Source of the DNA: Malachius bipustulatus
Taxonomy: Eukaryota > Arthropoda > Insecta > Coleoptera > Melyridae
Reading direction: 5' to 3'
Assembly (NCBI GenBank): GCA_910589415.1
Contig: OU342635.1
Span: 12,214,001-12,278,000, forward strand
Length of the DNA stretch: 64,000 nucleotides
A program made the translations under genes and the position numbers. The first letter of the stretch is position 1; every line of letters begins with the position of its first letter. The notes beneath the pieces were generated by a model that saw only the letters and a list, made by a program, of their open reading frames with translations, did not search any database and was not told the origin of the DNA. Below are positions 1 through 10,406 of this stretch, piece after piece.

Positions 1-2
1 TC

Positions 3-509
3 CTGAAACCAATACAGGACGTGAAGATCTCAAAACATAACATCCTTACTAACAGACAAATCTACAGCCAACTCAAAGACAGGATTCCGACACTTCAGAG
101 ATCAGATGTGGTATACCGGGTCGATTGCAGTACCTGTGGTAGACAGTATGTTGGCCAATGCTCCACAACATTGAAACAGAGAGTAACGCTTCACAAATCA
201 GATAGCAGACTCAAGCCAAATCGATGCAAACTGGCATCACACGTCTTCCACATGGGCCATGAAATGAACTTCGAAGAGATACAAATCTTAACACAGGAAA
301 ATAAATACAACAAAAGAACTTTCCTGGAAATGTGCTACATCAATGAAGCTGACAACCCTATCAATCAGAGGTCAGACATTGGAAATCTCAGCGTGATTTA
401 CAGCGCACTACTTCTACAGGACAGCAGACGCCGGAATACAGGACAGGGGGAGACAAACGTTCCACAGCAAGAACAAGAGCCACAGGGGGAGAGGACAGAA
501 GACACATAG
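3..509 (+). CDS. Penelope-like element polyprotein, C-terminal GIY-YIG endonuclease (partial)
   Basis: The frame is open from the window edge to a stop at 509, so the reverse transcriptase part lies outside. Counting from the GTG codon at 21, the GIY-YIG core is VVYRV (residues 30-34) followed by YVG (43-45). A CxxC pair (C36, C39) and a later H...GH group (H74 to H80) form the zinc-finger-like set typical of Penelope endonucleases. Arg54 and the Glu in FLEMCYI (about 103) fit the catalytic Arg and Glu. In this family the domain nicks target DNA for target-primed reverse transcription in the nucleus. The last 30 residues are Gln/Glu-rich and not conserved. There is no need for a start codon here because this is an internal part of a longer frame. 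Confidence 0.82.
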   Translation: MKPIQDVKISKHNILTNRQIYSQLKDRIPTLQRSDVVYRVDCSTCGRQYVGQCSTTLKQRVTLHKSDSRLKPNRCKLASHVFHMGHEMNFEEIQILTQENKYNKRTFLEMCYINEADNPINQRSDIGNLSVIYSALLLQDSRRRNTGQGETNVPQQEQEPQGERTEDT

Positions 510-1024
510 AAGGAATGAGTAAGCAGGGAACAACATCGCTAGACAGAAGAAGAAAAAGAAACAACGAAACAATCTGAGGATAAAAGAGAAGAGCTTGAGT
601 GCAAGTAAGGATATCAAATAAAGGTGGGAAGTAGAGGTCATTTAGCCTGTCAAAGAAAAAGTAAAAAGAAGAATCAAAGAATACAGAAGAAGAAGTTCAT
701 CCCTAACCTCACATAAGAACGAGGAATTGCATGAGCCTGACGACGACGTTTAGATTAACAAATATTAGATTTCAATTTGTGTAATTGTGATTTTCATGTT
801 TTTTAAAATTGTTTTACAAAGATGACAATAACATAATAAGATCCACATTTATCAGGGAGATCGTTTAATGTGTCATGTGAAGCGAACCTTTTTCTCACTG
901 GTGATTGCGTAAGTAATCAACAGGTTTTGATTTTTTCAATAATTTAAAAAAAGGAGCAAAAATAGATATTTGCTTCACATAAGGCCCGAATAAATTGAGC
1001 TAACGGTGTTTTAATTGATTTCAG

Positions 1025-1078
1025 TACCCTGATGATGATCCAATTTTTGCCTGACAAATGGGGATCGAAACGTTGGAG
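1025..1078 (+). ncRNA. Hammerhead-ribozyme-like motif of Penelope copy 1
   Basis: The box CTGATGA (1029-1035) is followed by a hairpin whose stem is GATCC/GGATC around a 20-nt loop, then GAAAC (1067-1071) and GTTGG. This is the hammerhead catalytic core with stem II. Penelope-like elements are known to carry hammerheads with a very short stem III in their terminal repeats. Stem I pairing is weak in this copy, so self-cleavage activity is an inference. Confidence 0.65.
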
Positions 1079-1110
1079 ATTGCAATAAAACCATGTAATT
1101 AAATGCCTTT

Positions 1111-1205
1111 TTTTTAATGCCGAATGCCCTGAACCTAAATATTTGGATAATCAATTCCGGCAATTACTCCCACAATAATCTATATTTATATATATATTTA
1201 TATAC
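1111..1205. repeat. AT-rich flank with (TATATTTA) microsatellite
   Basis: An ATATTTATATATA tract at about 1180-1205 lies just left of Penelope copy 2, and a matching tract lies to its right at 2937-2961. The second Penelope copy therefore appears inserted in or beside a TA-rich microsatellite. Confidence 0.6.
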
Positions 1206-1386
1206 ACCAAAACTGGTTAAGGGCTGGAACGGCACCAATAAAACGGGCTAAGTTTCTGAGTACTCTATTTATTCAAGGTCAACGTTTCGATTCCGTTTAG
1301 AATCTTCATCAGGACATCTACAATATTACAATCTTAGTATCTTACGGATATAACTTTTATTTGTCTCTAAACTTACCAAATAGTTG
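1206..1386 (-). repeat. Left inverted terminal repeat of Penelope copy 2
   Basis: Reverse complement of 2731-2905, read through by eye with essentially no mismatch. It contains the hammerhead-like core on the minus strand. Confidence 0.85.
1277..1317 (-). ncRNA. Hammerhead-like motif in left inverted repeat
   Basis: Minus-strand copy of the motif at 2791-2832: CTGATGA, stem GATTC/GAATC, then GAAACGTT. Confidence 0.6.
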
Positions 1387-2195
1387 ATACAAAATTAATA
1401 AGAAATGAAAATAATAAAATAATTCTAAACTGGTATAGAAAACCAACGAGTTCAGGTAGGTACATTCACTACAAATCTAATCATCCGATGCAACAAAAAC
1501 TAAGTTTGGTGGGAGCGATGTGTCGAAGGATAGCGAAGATAGCACACCCATCACTAAAGAGAAACAGCATAAATGAATTCCTGGATATCATGACTAAGAA
1601 TGGGTATCCAAAATCGCTATTAAGAAAGATAGCATCTAATGTACTTAATAACGAAGAGAGAGTTGCAGACGTTCCGGTGGTGAGTGATGAGTTAACAAAT
1701 GACACTAATCGAATAAAATATGCATCAATCCCAATGATAAGTGATTTAACACCTAAATTAATTAATATATTGAGAGATGAGAGCTTGAAAATTGCGAGAA
1801 AAAATGAGTGGACAGTAGGAAAAATATTTAGTAAAACAAAAGACAAAATTCCACTTGAAAAAATGTCAGATGTAGTCTATATTGTTCCTTGTTCTGCGTG
1901 CGAAAAGGTCTATGTGGGCCAAACATCACAACAATTAATTAGAAGGATGTGTCAACACAAAAGTGATATAAAAAATCCTGCAAAAAAGTGCGCACTGGCT
2001 GAGCATTGTCGAAAAACAGGTCACACAATGAATTATGAAAATGCCGGAGTTTTGGAGGTCGAGAGACATGAAAGAAAAAGAGCTTTCAAAGAAATGTACC
2101 ACATAAAAAGACAGGCTAATTCGATGAACTCTAAAACAGATATTCAAAATATTAGTAGCATTTATTCATATTTGATTTTCCATGATAATAGGTAG
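1380..2195 (+). CDS. Penelope-like element protein: reverse transcriptase C-terminus plus GIY-YIG endonuclease (truncated)
   Basis: The conserved frame begins inside the left inverted repeat. It reads NWYRKPTSSGRYIHY (from about 1428), a hallmark of the end of the Penelope reverse transcriptase, so translation from the first ATG (1488) would drop recognisable sequence. The endonuclease follows: VVYIV, CSAC, YVGQT, an Arg about ten residues later, the H...GH pair and KEM with the catalytic Glu. The frame is uninterrupted to the stop at 2195. Compared with copy 1 the protein is clearly diverged, so the two copies belong to different subfamilies. It lacks the reverse transcriptase active-site motifs and should be regarded as a dead 3' fragment with an apparently whole endonuclease. 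Confidence 0.82.
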   Translation: MVDTKLIRNENNKIILNWYRKPTSSGRYIHYKSNHPMQQKLSLVGAMCRRIAKIAHPSLKRNSINEFLDIMTKNGYPKSLLRKIASNVLNNEERVADVPVVSDELTNDTNRIKYASIPMISDLTPKLINILRDESLKIARKNEWTVGKIFSKTKDKIPLEKMSDVVYIVPCSACEKVYVGQTSQQLIRRMCQHKSDIKNPAKKCALAEHCRKTGHTMNYENAGVLEVERHERKRAFKEMYHIKRQANSMNSKTDIQNISSIYSYLIFHDNR

Positions 2196-2730
2196 ATATT
2201 ATTGATGGTAAGGATTAAATAGTAGGTTAGATTGTCTATTGTAAGTAATTAAAATTTGTAAATGTTAAAATGAAGCAATAGAAGAAAGGTTACAATAGGG
2301 AAGTCAAAAAAAATTTAAAAATAGTTAGGTTAAGGGATGTAAGTACTGGCATAATACCGTAGAGCTTAAGACAGGATAAAGAAAAAGAAGACAATCGACA
2401 TATGTCATCAATCATATAAAAGAAGTCGCCTTCTTCCGGGTGACAAGCTGTCACTCTTGTCAAAAAAAAAAAAAAAATAGAGAGCACATGTGTTACCTAG
2501 TCAAAAATGTAAAATTTATAGGATAATAAATTGTAATAGCTGTGATTAACTGGACCAATAGATAAGAAGAAGTGCAATAATGTAGTAAACAGGGAAATTA
2601 ATTTTATGATATTTTAACTTAAGTTTTAATGTGTTTTTGTTTAAATTTAAAATAGTAGAATGCACCCAGTAGTGAATTACTCTAGTCCCCAAAGAAAAAA
2701 TGTTAGCTATTAGTAAATCCTCAACTATTT

Positions 2731-2905
2731 GGTAAGTTTAGAGACAAATAAAAGTTATATCCGTAAGATACTAAGATTGTAATATTGTAGATGTCCTGAT
2801 GAAGATTCTAAACGGAATCGAAACGTTGACCTTGAATAAATAGAGTACTCAGAAACTTAGCCCGTTTTATTGGTGCCGTTCCAGCCCTTAACCAGTTTTG
2901 GTGTA
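2731..2905 (+). repeat. Right inverted terminal repeat of Penelope copy 2
   Basis: Pairs with 1206-1386. Starts CAACTATTTGGTAAG and ends CCAGTTTTGGTG. It holds the plus-strand hammerhead-like core. Confidence 0.85.
2791..2832 (+). ncRNA. Hammerhead-ribozyme-like motif in Penelope copy 2
   Basis: CTGATGA is followed by a tight hairpin (GATTC, six-base loop, GAATC), then GAAACGTT. The GTC before CTGATGA can pair with the GAC after GTT to form a short stem I. All invariant core boxes are visible. Whether it cleaves is inferred, since stem III is only about two pairs and such forms usually act as dimers. Confidence 0.7.
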
Positions 2906-2936
2906 TCACGTTATAACGGAGTTATTTCTTGGTGTG

Positions 2937-2961
2937 TTTATATTTATATATATATATATTT
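2937..2961. repeat. TA microsatellite at end of the 1.66-kb repeat
   Basis: TATATTTATATATATATA tract directly abutting the 1.66-kb repeat. The inverted partner copy is also flanked by a TA microsatellite (48622-48698), so the tract seems to belong to that repeat's end. Confidence 0.65.
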
Positions 2962-4625
2962 CTCCAAAATCGCGAAATTTCGATTTTAAAAACGCTCCTG
3001 TGGCTTTATCTTTTAAGATTAGTGAACGAAATTTTGGGTCCTTGTAAAATTTGGGAATGACGTTGGATTTTCGTTGAAAAACTTTCCAAAAGTCCCATCA
3101 CTTCTACAGGGTGTCCCTTCAAAATTCCAGGTATCCGGTTTTTGTCATCTCATTTCAGGTCGCAGTTTTGAATCTAGGAGGCTGAAATTTTTGTGGGAGT
3201 AAGATATCCACAAGGAGTGGTCTGGTATTGCACTTGAGCAAAATCGGCCGAGCCGTTTCAAAATGGCGGCCATTTTAATTTTTGCAAAAAGGACTATTTT
3301 TTGAACCCCTGTATAAGCTAGATAGAAAAAGAGTTTTATATCAAATTCACAATATTGGAAGTAAATGACTTGAAATTTAATTTCATGCAACAAAATTTGC
3401 ATTTTTTCTATTAATAAGCCAGTGGCGTGGGTAGGAAAAGGGTAAAAATGGCTAAATTTCTCCAACAATTTATGAGCACATTTTTGAAGTAATTAAACTG
3501 AAATTTTTACAGTAGACAACTATACTAATAGACTTCAACCCTTGAGAATTTCAAAAAGTAAATAAGAAAAATGGCGGAGATATTCGATTTTTTTTTACAT
3601 GATGTTTTTTTTAAATTAATTTCTCTAAATTTTTAAAAACGCTCCTGTAGCTTCATCTTTCAAGATTAATGAACGAAATTTTTTACTCTTATAAACCTTA
3701 GGGCTGACGTTTGATTTTCGTAAAAAACAATTCCCTAGAGTTGTGTTACTTCTACAGGATGTCCCTCCGAATTTCAGAAAAAAAACCGTCCGTGAGGCAC
3801 GGTTTCTGGTCGAAGTTTTCAATCTAGAGCGCTGAAATTTTTTTGGTAGTAAGATACCCTCAAGTAGTCGTCTGGTACTGTATTTGAGTAAAATAGGTAA
3901 AGACATTCCAAAATGGCGGCCTTTTCAATTTTTGGAAAATGGCTAGATTTTGAACCCCTAAATAGGCAAGATCAAAAACTTTTAAACAAAATTAACAAGA
4001 TTGGAATAAACTTATTTGAAATTTGAGCTAATGCAATACAATTTGCATCATTTCTATTAATAAGCCAGAGGCGTGGGTAGGAAAAGGGTAAAAATGTCTA
4101 CATTTCTATAAACATTCATGAGCTTATTTTTGAAGGAATAGAACGGAAATTTTGATAGTAGACAACTATACTAATAGCATTTAACCTTCAAAAATTTCAA
4201 GAAGCAAATATAAAAATGGCGGAGATATATTCGAATATTTTTAAATGATGTTTATTCCTCTAAAATTTCAAACTTTCGGTTTTCAAAACTCTCCTTTCAG
4301 TTTTTTCCGAATTTATTAAAGGTAGTGTAAAAAATAGTATTTTTCAAGTAAAGTTAGCCAGTGGCGGGCATAGGAAAAGGGACAAAATTGTAAAATTTTG
4401 CCAATTTTTTTGATTTTTAAATTTAAAAATCCGATCTAAGGCACGTGTTGAAACGAAATGAAATGAAATTATCACAGAAAATTTTTCACATTAAAGCACT
4501 ACGCTAACATGACATGACTGTGGAAAATTTCAGAAAGCCAATAATTTAAAAAGCGGTGAAAATATTCATAATTGAATCGCATAAAAATACACTATTTCTG
4601 CGATTGATGCGCAAGAAGGTTTTTA
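2962..4625 (+). repeat. 1.66-kb dispersed repeat, copy A, with internal ~645-bp tandem units
   Basis: Matches 46965-48621 in inverted orientation over its whole length with few differences. Its left end is TTTCTCCAAAATCGCG beside a TA tract; its right end is GCGATTGATGCGCAAGAAGG. Inside, similar blocks recur with a spacing of about 645 bp: AACGCTCCTGT...AAGATTA.TGAACGAAATTTT at 2985 and 3633, the AAAATGGCGGCC block, and a block with GCGTGGGTAGGAAAAGGG. A third, short partial unit lies near 4265-4400. Open frames of 107 and 93 codons recur in both copies but resemble no protein; they reflect shared DNA rather than coding constraint. No transposase or terminal inverted repeat was found, so its class is unknown; a non-autonomous or satellite-derived element is likely. 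Confidence 0.8.
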
Positions 4626-6287
4626 AATCTTGTACTAAGCTTCGTTCTGCTGATTGATAATAATTGATATGAGATTGACAAGGCGTATTGTTACGGCGTG
4701 GCTGGTCGAACTCAGAAACAGACTTGTAGTAGAGTAGACCTGACGGATGGGCTGCACAAATGGCAAGTCTGCAAGTCTGCTTCAGAAACTATGAATCTTG
4801 CCTCCAGAAAAAGGTCAATCAGCTCCCAGAGTAATGCTATAAAATTACGGCTCAATCACTGAATGTTCATAGTAAAGCAACAGCAGCGCATCGGTTTCTG
4901 CACGGCCATTTTAAAGTCCAACATGATATGATAATTAAAATTAATATGTAAAGACCCGTGCAGGTCCGAGTAAAATAATTTATGCGGCAATTATTTAATT
5001 TAAAAAAAAAATATAGTACCTATTTCAAATTGTTCAAAAAGGTATTAAGGTAAGTATGATTATACTTACCAGCGGATTAAACGGGGAAACGGGGAAGATA
5101 ATGTTAGAAAATTATTAAAACAGTTTCAGCAACTTATGGCGAAGCTGTTTGGGTGCTGGTTAGAAAAGTAAGAAATTTAATTTTCCATTCCCGAAAATCC
5201 GCGAACGTCAATTGACGGAACTGGGAGATGACGATTGGCAGATAGGTATAAATGACGGTAAGTAAGTTGATCCGAAACACCCGCTCACTCGGATAGTAAA
5301 CGATCTGAAGTCTGCGACTGTGCGAGGAGCGTAAGGAACCATGAATTGTTACAAGGAAACTCACAATAATATGGATACCTGAAGCTGAGATGGATGTATT
5401 ACTCCCATAAATAGAAGTTTGGTCCAATTTTGGTCCAAATCCTGCAGGAGCAGGACTTGGAAAACAAAAAATCAATCCATTAAAGGACAGTAAAATGAAA
5501 AATCACAGAAGACTCCGCGCGAGCACTTCAAAGTATAACTTGCGGAACTGCTCTTGACGTGCTCGATTCGATCTCGATCGCGTTGCAAACCACTTGGTTA
5601 TAAGTTAAGAGGTCTCTGATCACGTATGTGGTTACTGCTAGATGCATCTTATGTCGAGATCTACATGTGTGTTGAATGTGTTAATGAATCCACTTATAAA
5701 GTACGAACTACACCAAGTATGTGCTCCTATTATTTATTCAAGAATTTATGAACGATGCTGATCGTTCTGAGTTTCCTAATAACGCGTTCCCTAGTTGATC
5801 GACCAGTGGTTTAACATTAATAAAAGTCTTCCATAATACGAAACGAAGAAGAAGTGAACAGGCTAGGAGAGGAAATATCACCCAGAAACTATGCCAGAAG
5901 TGGTGAGCCACGGCTTCATAGCGCCAAAAACGCTTGAACAATAACTATTATAATTTTATATGTGTTCGGGATGATAATGATCTGGGTAACAAGGAAAAAC
6001 CAGGTAAAGAAAATAAATGGACTATCGCTGAGAAAAATTTCAGGGAATTAGAAATTTCCAATGACATGAGAGGGCGGAATGATGAAAAAGCCAATACTTG
6101 TATCTTAGCGTTTTCGAGACCTTATTAAGTGAGTATTCCTAAGAGATTCAGCTTATAAAAAATGGCCATTAGCCAGATATCTCCTGAATTATTTCTTATT
6201 ATTATTGACATAAATATTATTTTCATCAACGTTATATGATTGCTTCGGTTATATTAACTATAGCGCGTGTGCTTCAAAATTTAATAC
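4626..6287. other. Intergenic or intronic DNA, nothing recognised
   Basis: AT-rich unique-looking sequence. A minus-strand frame of 113 codons at 5134-5475 has no recognisable domain and no supporting splice or start context. No RNA gene or repeat was seen. Confidence 0.4.
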
Positions 6288-6532
6288 CTATACCTCAGTC
6301 GGCCAAAAGATATAGTAATAAAAGTGCGCGGTAAGTTTACAATCCAGGTATAGGCAGACCTTATACACAAGAATTATATACACAAACCTTAGAATTCCCT
6401 TCTCATTGGTTTACCGGAACCAGGTAATTAACCAATAAATAAGGCACTATCTGCCTACAGATGTGACTACTTGGACCTTAAAAGTTTTGTGCGCAGTTTT
6501 ATTACTATATCTGTTGGTCGACTGAGGTATAG
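6288..6532. mobile_element. 245-bp MITE with ~40-bp terminal inverted repeats
   Basis: The left end CTATACCTCAGTCGGCCAA...AGATATAGTAATAAAA is matched, with a few mismatches, by the reverse complement of the right end (about 6490-6532). There is no coding capacity inside. The flanks begin TAA/TTA, but a target duplication is not clear. Confidence 0.72.
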
Positions 6533-8767
6533 TTACTCTATTTTAACCCGTTTTTATTAACTCGCTCTCAGTCCTGTCTGTCTGTTTGTTCGCAAATTTT
6601 GCAATCGAATTTAAATTAAATTCCAGAAGAGCCTAGAAACTTGAAGCTTCCAAATAGATCAGAACTGGATGACAGAACAATACTATAGCTATCTGGTCTA
6701 TTTGTTTTGTCTGTTGGACAAAAAAAAATCACGAGTGCCGATGAGAGAGCGCTTGGGCGGTATTCCATCGGTGTGCCTTCTTTGTTAAAAAGGGACTGGA
6801 CACGCATGATATAAAGGGACCGATTAAAGGAACAATATGATACTTTTTCACGTTTTTAGAAACAATAGCAACGCTTAGACTTATAATTGTCACTTACCTA
6901 TTATTACTACAGTGTCTGTCTCAGTAACAAAACAAGCTACCTAGCAACCGAAAAATGACAAACAATTGCAAAACACTGACTGTTTTCCAATAATTGAATG
7001 AATAATGGAACGTGAAATGATTGAATTTTCATTTTTTAACATTTTTCATTAAAAAATAATGCAAAATCAAAAGTGTATAGGTACTAAAAGGCTAAATATT
7101 ACAAATGAAAAAAAATTGAAAAAATAAATATAATAATATTAAGTGACCCAGTTTTTTTGGACCTGAGTGTATTATATTCACTTCCGTCTAGAATAACTCC
7201 CTTTTCATAAGAAAAACCCGAAATACAATGAAAGTTGATCCGATGAGATAGGTAAAACGTGAAAAGCTTTTGAAATTTTTGAAATCCCTCACGTCGTAAT
7301 GTAGTTTTCGTTTGGATAATACGTAGATAGGTACGGGAGGGAAATCAATTTCAAATACATGCTGGAACACCCACTCGTATATAAATCATTTCGAGACATA
7401 TAATTGAATCAACCTTTTTGGAATCTCTCAAGCTTCCCTGTGTCTTTTGAAGAGTGAAAATATCAGGCTACAAATCATTAAAAGCAAACTCAACCCGAGA
7501 GATAGAGATGAAGTTAAATAAAAAATTTATGAAGCCCAATAAACGGTATTGTTTTACGCAGGTACGGCAAATGCACATAAATTGACATAATTAACACTTT
7601 CCATCAGTTAGCTAGTTAGGGTGCTGGTGCTGGTGCTGGTGCTATTTCTATCTCGTCCCGTACCGACCTGTCCTACTGTGCGTAATGTTAATCACTTCGT
7701 ATAAAAACATCAAAGAACGCTCTACTAAATATAAAATTTCCATAGTATGCTTAAAATCGTTTTACACGATCCTTGATGCGGTACTTTCACGATATAATAC
7801 AGCTTAATGTTCCTTTGTTATACCAGTACGTTCATTCTGAGTTTTCAGCCGTGCATGAGGGATATTTACGTGGCTACGGCGGTTGCCATAATATTATTCC
7901 GGGACGCCTAATCCGGGGCAGGCAACGCGAATTCCCCTTTGGCCAGTAATTAATATAGGGGGATGATATCACCTCTTGTCCGATTAGGACCTTACCGTTC
8001 AGTGATAACATGCGCCCATTTGCGTGTCTCAGCCCAGGTTAAATCGAAACGTTTATTATTATTATCCCCACTCGCGAGATTACAAATCTGAAAGAAATTC
8101 CCAAACGCAGTGGAAACACGAATAAACTAATTTGAAAATATAAAACGGATTATATATTTTTAGAAGTTAAATTTAATGTCTGCATTATTATTAAAATAAT
8201 AACAGTAATTATTATTGTAAAAAGAATCTATTAATCAACAAAATTTAACGTCGTACATTGAAAACACGATAGGTATCGAAAGTCTGTATGTATATTAAAA
8301 TATCTAAGTCCCGTGATACTTGAGTCCCGTTTATTATAGAATAATATCCTTTGGACCGTCGGGAGCTGTAGAGGATTTCCATAGCTTAGTAGAAGGACTC
8401 TGGAACATTAATTTCTCCTTAGGAAACATAAAAATCAGGTACCTTACTAATTAAATCATAAAGCTAATAATTAATTATTGTAACTTGAGAAATTTTAGCT
8501 TGCATAGGTAATGCTTCGTATTACTTTCTTAATTAGGTACTAATAATTAACGTTCCTCATAAATGAAAAATTATCAAGTTATTTTTTAAAGATATATCAA
8601 ATTCTTATGAAGCAGGAAACTGGAATTATCGTGGCTTGTACTTTTCACTTGATTTTAGATAAATTTTGAGATAAATCAAAAATAAAAAGTGGCAGTTTGG
8701 ATATACATAGATACCTATCTTGTAAATACTTTCCCATTACATCGAAACTTGAAGTAAGTAAAACCAT
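6533..8767. other. Intergenic or intronic DNA with a short (GGTGCT)n tract
   Basis: No gene recognised. A GGTGCT repeat of four units lies at about 7619-7644. A slightly GC-richer patch at 7860-8045 has no open frame of interest. Confidence 0.4.
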
Positions 8768-8882
8768 CTTGCGCATCAAACGCACAATATTCTGAAATTT
8801 TTCATGGTCGTGTCATATTATTATGTTGTCTACTGTAAAAATTTTGTTCCAATTCCTTTGAAAACGTCCATAAAATGCATTA
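8768..8882 (-). repeat. Third, internally deleted fragment of the 1.66-kb repeat
   Basis: Begins with CTTGCGCATCAAACGCA, matching the terminus of the 1.66-kb repeat in the same orientation as copy B. After TTTTTCATGGTCGTGTCAT it jumps to the internal block GTTGTCTACTGTAAAAATTT. It is thus a short relic joining the end to an internal block, showing that the CTTGCGCATCAA end is a genuine family boundary. Confidence 0.6.
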
Positions 8883-9189
8883 CAGAAATTGACTTATTTT
8901 CTATCGCCACCGTAAACTGTAATAGTAAAAACACCAATTTTTTGGCCTAAGTAAGTGCATAGTTTCGGTTGTATTTTTCTTGTACCCTCGGACACCAACC
9001 GCACCGTTCTTCAAACATAATAAGAAATATATAATTTCCAGGTTCCAGGTTCCAACAAACCTTTCCACTTTCGGAACGCCATATGAAACTTCCCACAAAT
9101 TCTTTTCTATAATACTCCGTCTAATTCATCCTTACTTAGCCAACTGCGTCGAAAAAAACTCTCTCAACTTCATATCGTCACCAAACTTT

Positions 9190-9530
9190 GTGCACAGTCT
9201 CTCCACGTATCTCTCCGATAAAAAATACCTTCCAAACCTCGGATCGTTACGAAATCACGACCTTCACCCGCACCATCCTCATTACGTAAAAGTAAAAAAC
9301 ATACCTTCTTAACATCGGATCGTCAGGAAACTTCGGTCCAGCTGTCTCCTTTCCTTGTTGAGTCTCGCTGACCTTCACCTTGAAACATAAAAATAAAAAA
9401 ATCAACTTTCTAACTTCCAATTCTAACGAAATTGAGTCACAGTTTCTCCACATCTCTCTCTATCGAATACCGCTTCCCCCCTCATCCACACCATCCTTGG
9501 AACGTAACATAAAAGTTTTTACATATCCCT
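9190..9530. repeat. Weak direct repeat, period about 240 bp
   Basis: CACAGTCTCTCCAC...TCTCTC near 9195 recurs as CACAGTTTCTCCAC...TCTCTC near 9439, and CGCACCATCCTCATTACGTAA near 9270 recurs as CACACCATCCTTGGAACGTAA near 9488. The surrounding pyrimidine-rich frames look like chance. Confidence 0.4.
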
Positions 9531-10406
9531 CTTCGTCGAATACCATTTTTTTATTTTTACCAATTTCACACACACGGTAAGGCGTGAGAATAGGGCATTT
9601 TTATGTGGAGAAGTGTTAGGAGTAGAAATCTTAAAATTTGTACATATTGTATAAATTATGATGATAATTGCGACGAACTGGATTAAAATATTTTCAACCC
9701 TAGACTACTTCCGGTTATATCTACGAGGACGACTATTCATAGAATACTGCAGAAGCATAAATGGAAACCGTCTACCTATCATTGTATTGAAAACTTGAGA
9801 CCAACAGATCCACCCGAAGAATACGATTTTGTTTCTCCTAAAATCCAAAGATGAGAATTTCACAAAAAAGTAATATGGTGATGAATCAAAATTCGCAAAG
9901 AGGATTATTTAAGGCGTGTTCCGTTTTGTTACCGAAGTTACCAAAGTAACCAAAGTCACAAAAATCCGTTCCGAAATGCGTTTCGGTAATTAAATTATAA
10001 CATTAATAACATTAAGATATTACAGAAGTGATCGTGCTTTCACCGCGATAAGTTCTGTAACTTGTGGTGGGGGTATGAATTTCTTTTATTAATCTTTTCG
10101 TCTTTACGGGTCAACTTTATGGAGAATACGTTATTTATACATAATTAGGTTATACTTATTTCATGTCGAGACGAATGTATAATTTTCAAGAAAAACGCAC
10201 CTGAAGATTTTTCAAAATCATGAATAATTATGGTATTTTTGTCCAGTCCTTCTATATCACATGCAGCGATAAAAGAGCAGCGTTCAATAAAAACCACATT
10301 TTAACCACAAAAGATTCTCAAAAAGTCCCTTTTCATTTTTAAGAAAGTTTCATAAATTTCATAAAATTCATTATTTATTATAAAAATGATTAATTGAAAT
10401 ATCATA

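Larger units (their letters stand above)
1..1110 (+). mobile_element. Penelope-like retroelement, copy 1 (3' part; 5' end outside window)
   Basis: This is the 3' end of a Penelope-like element. It begins upstream of the window, carries the C-terminal GIY-YIG endonuclease frame to 509, then a purine-rich non-coding tail, then a hammerhead-like core at 1025-1078 and an AATAAA-like A-rich end near 1085-1110. The order endonuclease, untranslated tail, ribozyme motif is the known layout of the 3' half of these elements. The exact right boundary is uncertain because no target duplication can be matched without the left end. Confidence 0.8.
1206..2905 (+). mobile_element. Penelope-like retroelement, copy 2, 5'-truncated with inverted terminal repeats
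   Basis: The unit is bounded by near-perfect inverted repeats of about 180 bp (1206-1386 and 2731-2905). Between them lie the C-terminal end of the reverse transcriptase, the GIY-YIG endonuclease and an untranslated 3' region with an A-run at 2461-2476. The catalytic palm of the reverse transcriptase is missing, so the copy is 5'-truncated and cannot move on its own. An inverted copy of the terminal repeat placed at a truncated 5' end is a recognised Penelope arrangement. A further 30 bp to about 2937 may also belong to the element. Confidence 0.85.

Noticed and set aside
3145..3906. Open frames of 107 and 93 codons on the minus strand, repeated at 47676-48437
   Set aside because: They recur only because the 1.66-kb repeat is duplicated; composition is non-coding and no domain is present.
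5134..5475. 113-codon minus-strand frame
   Set aside because: No recognisable domain or family pattern; plausible chance frame.
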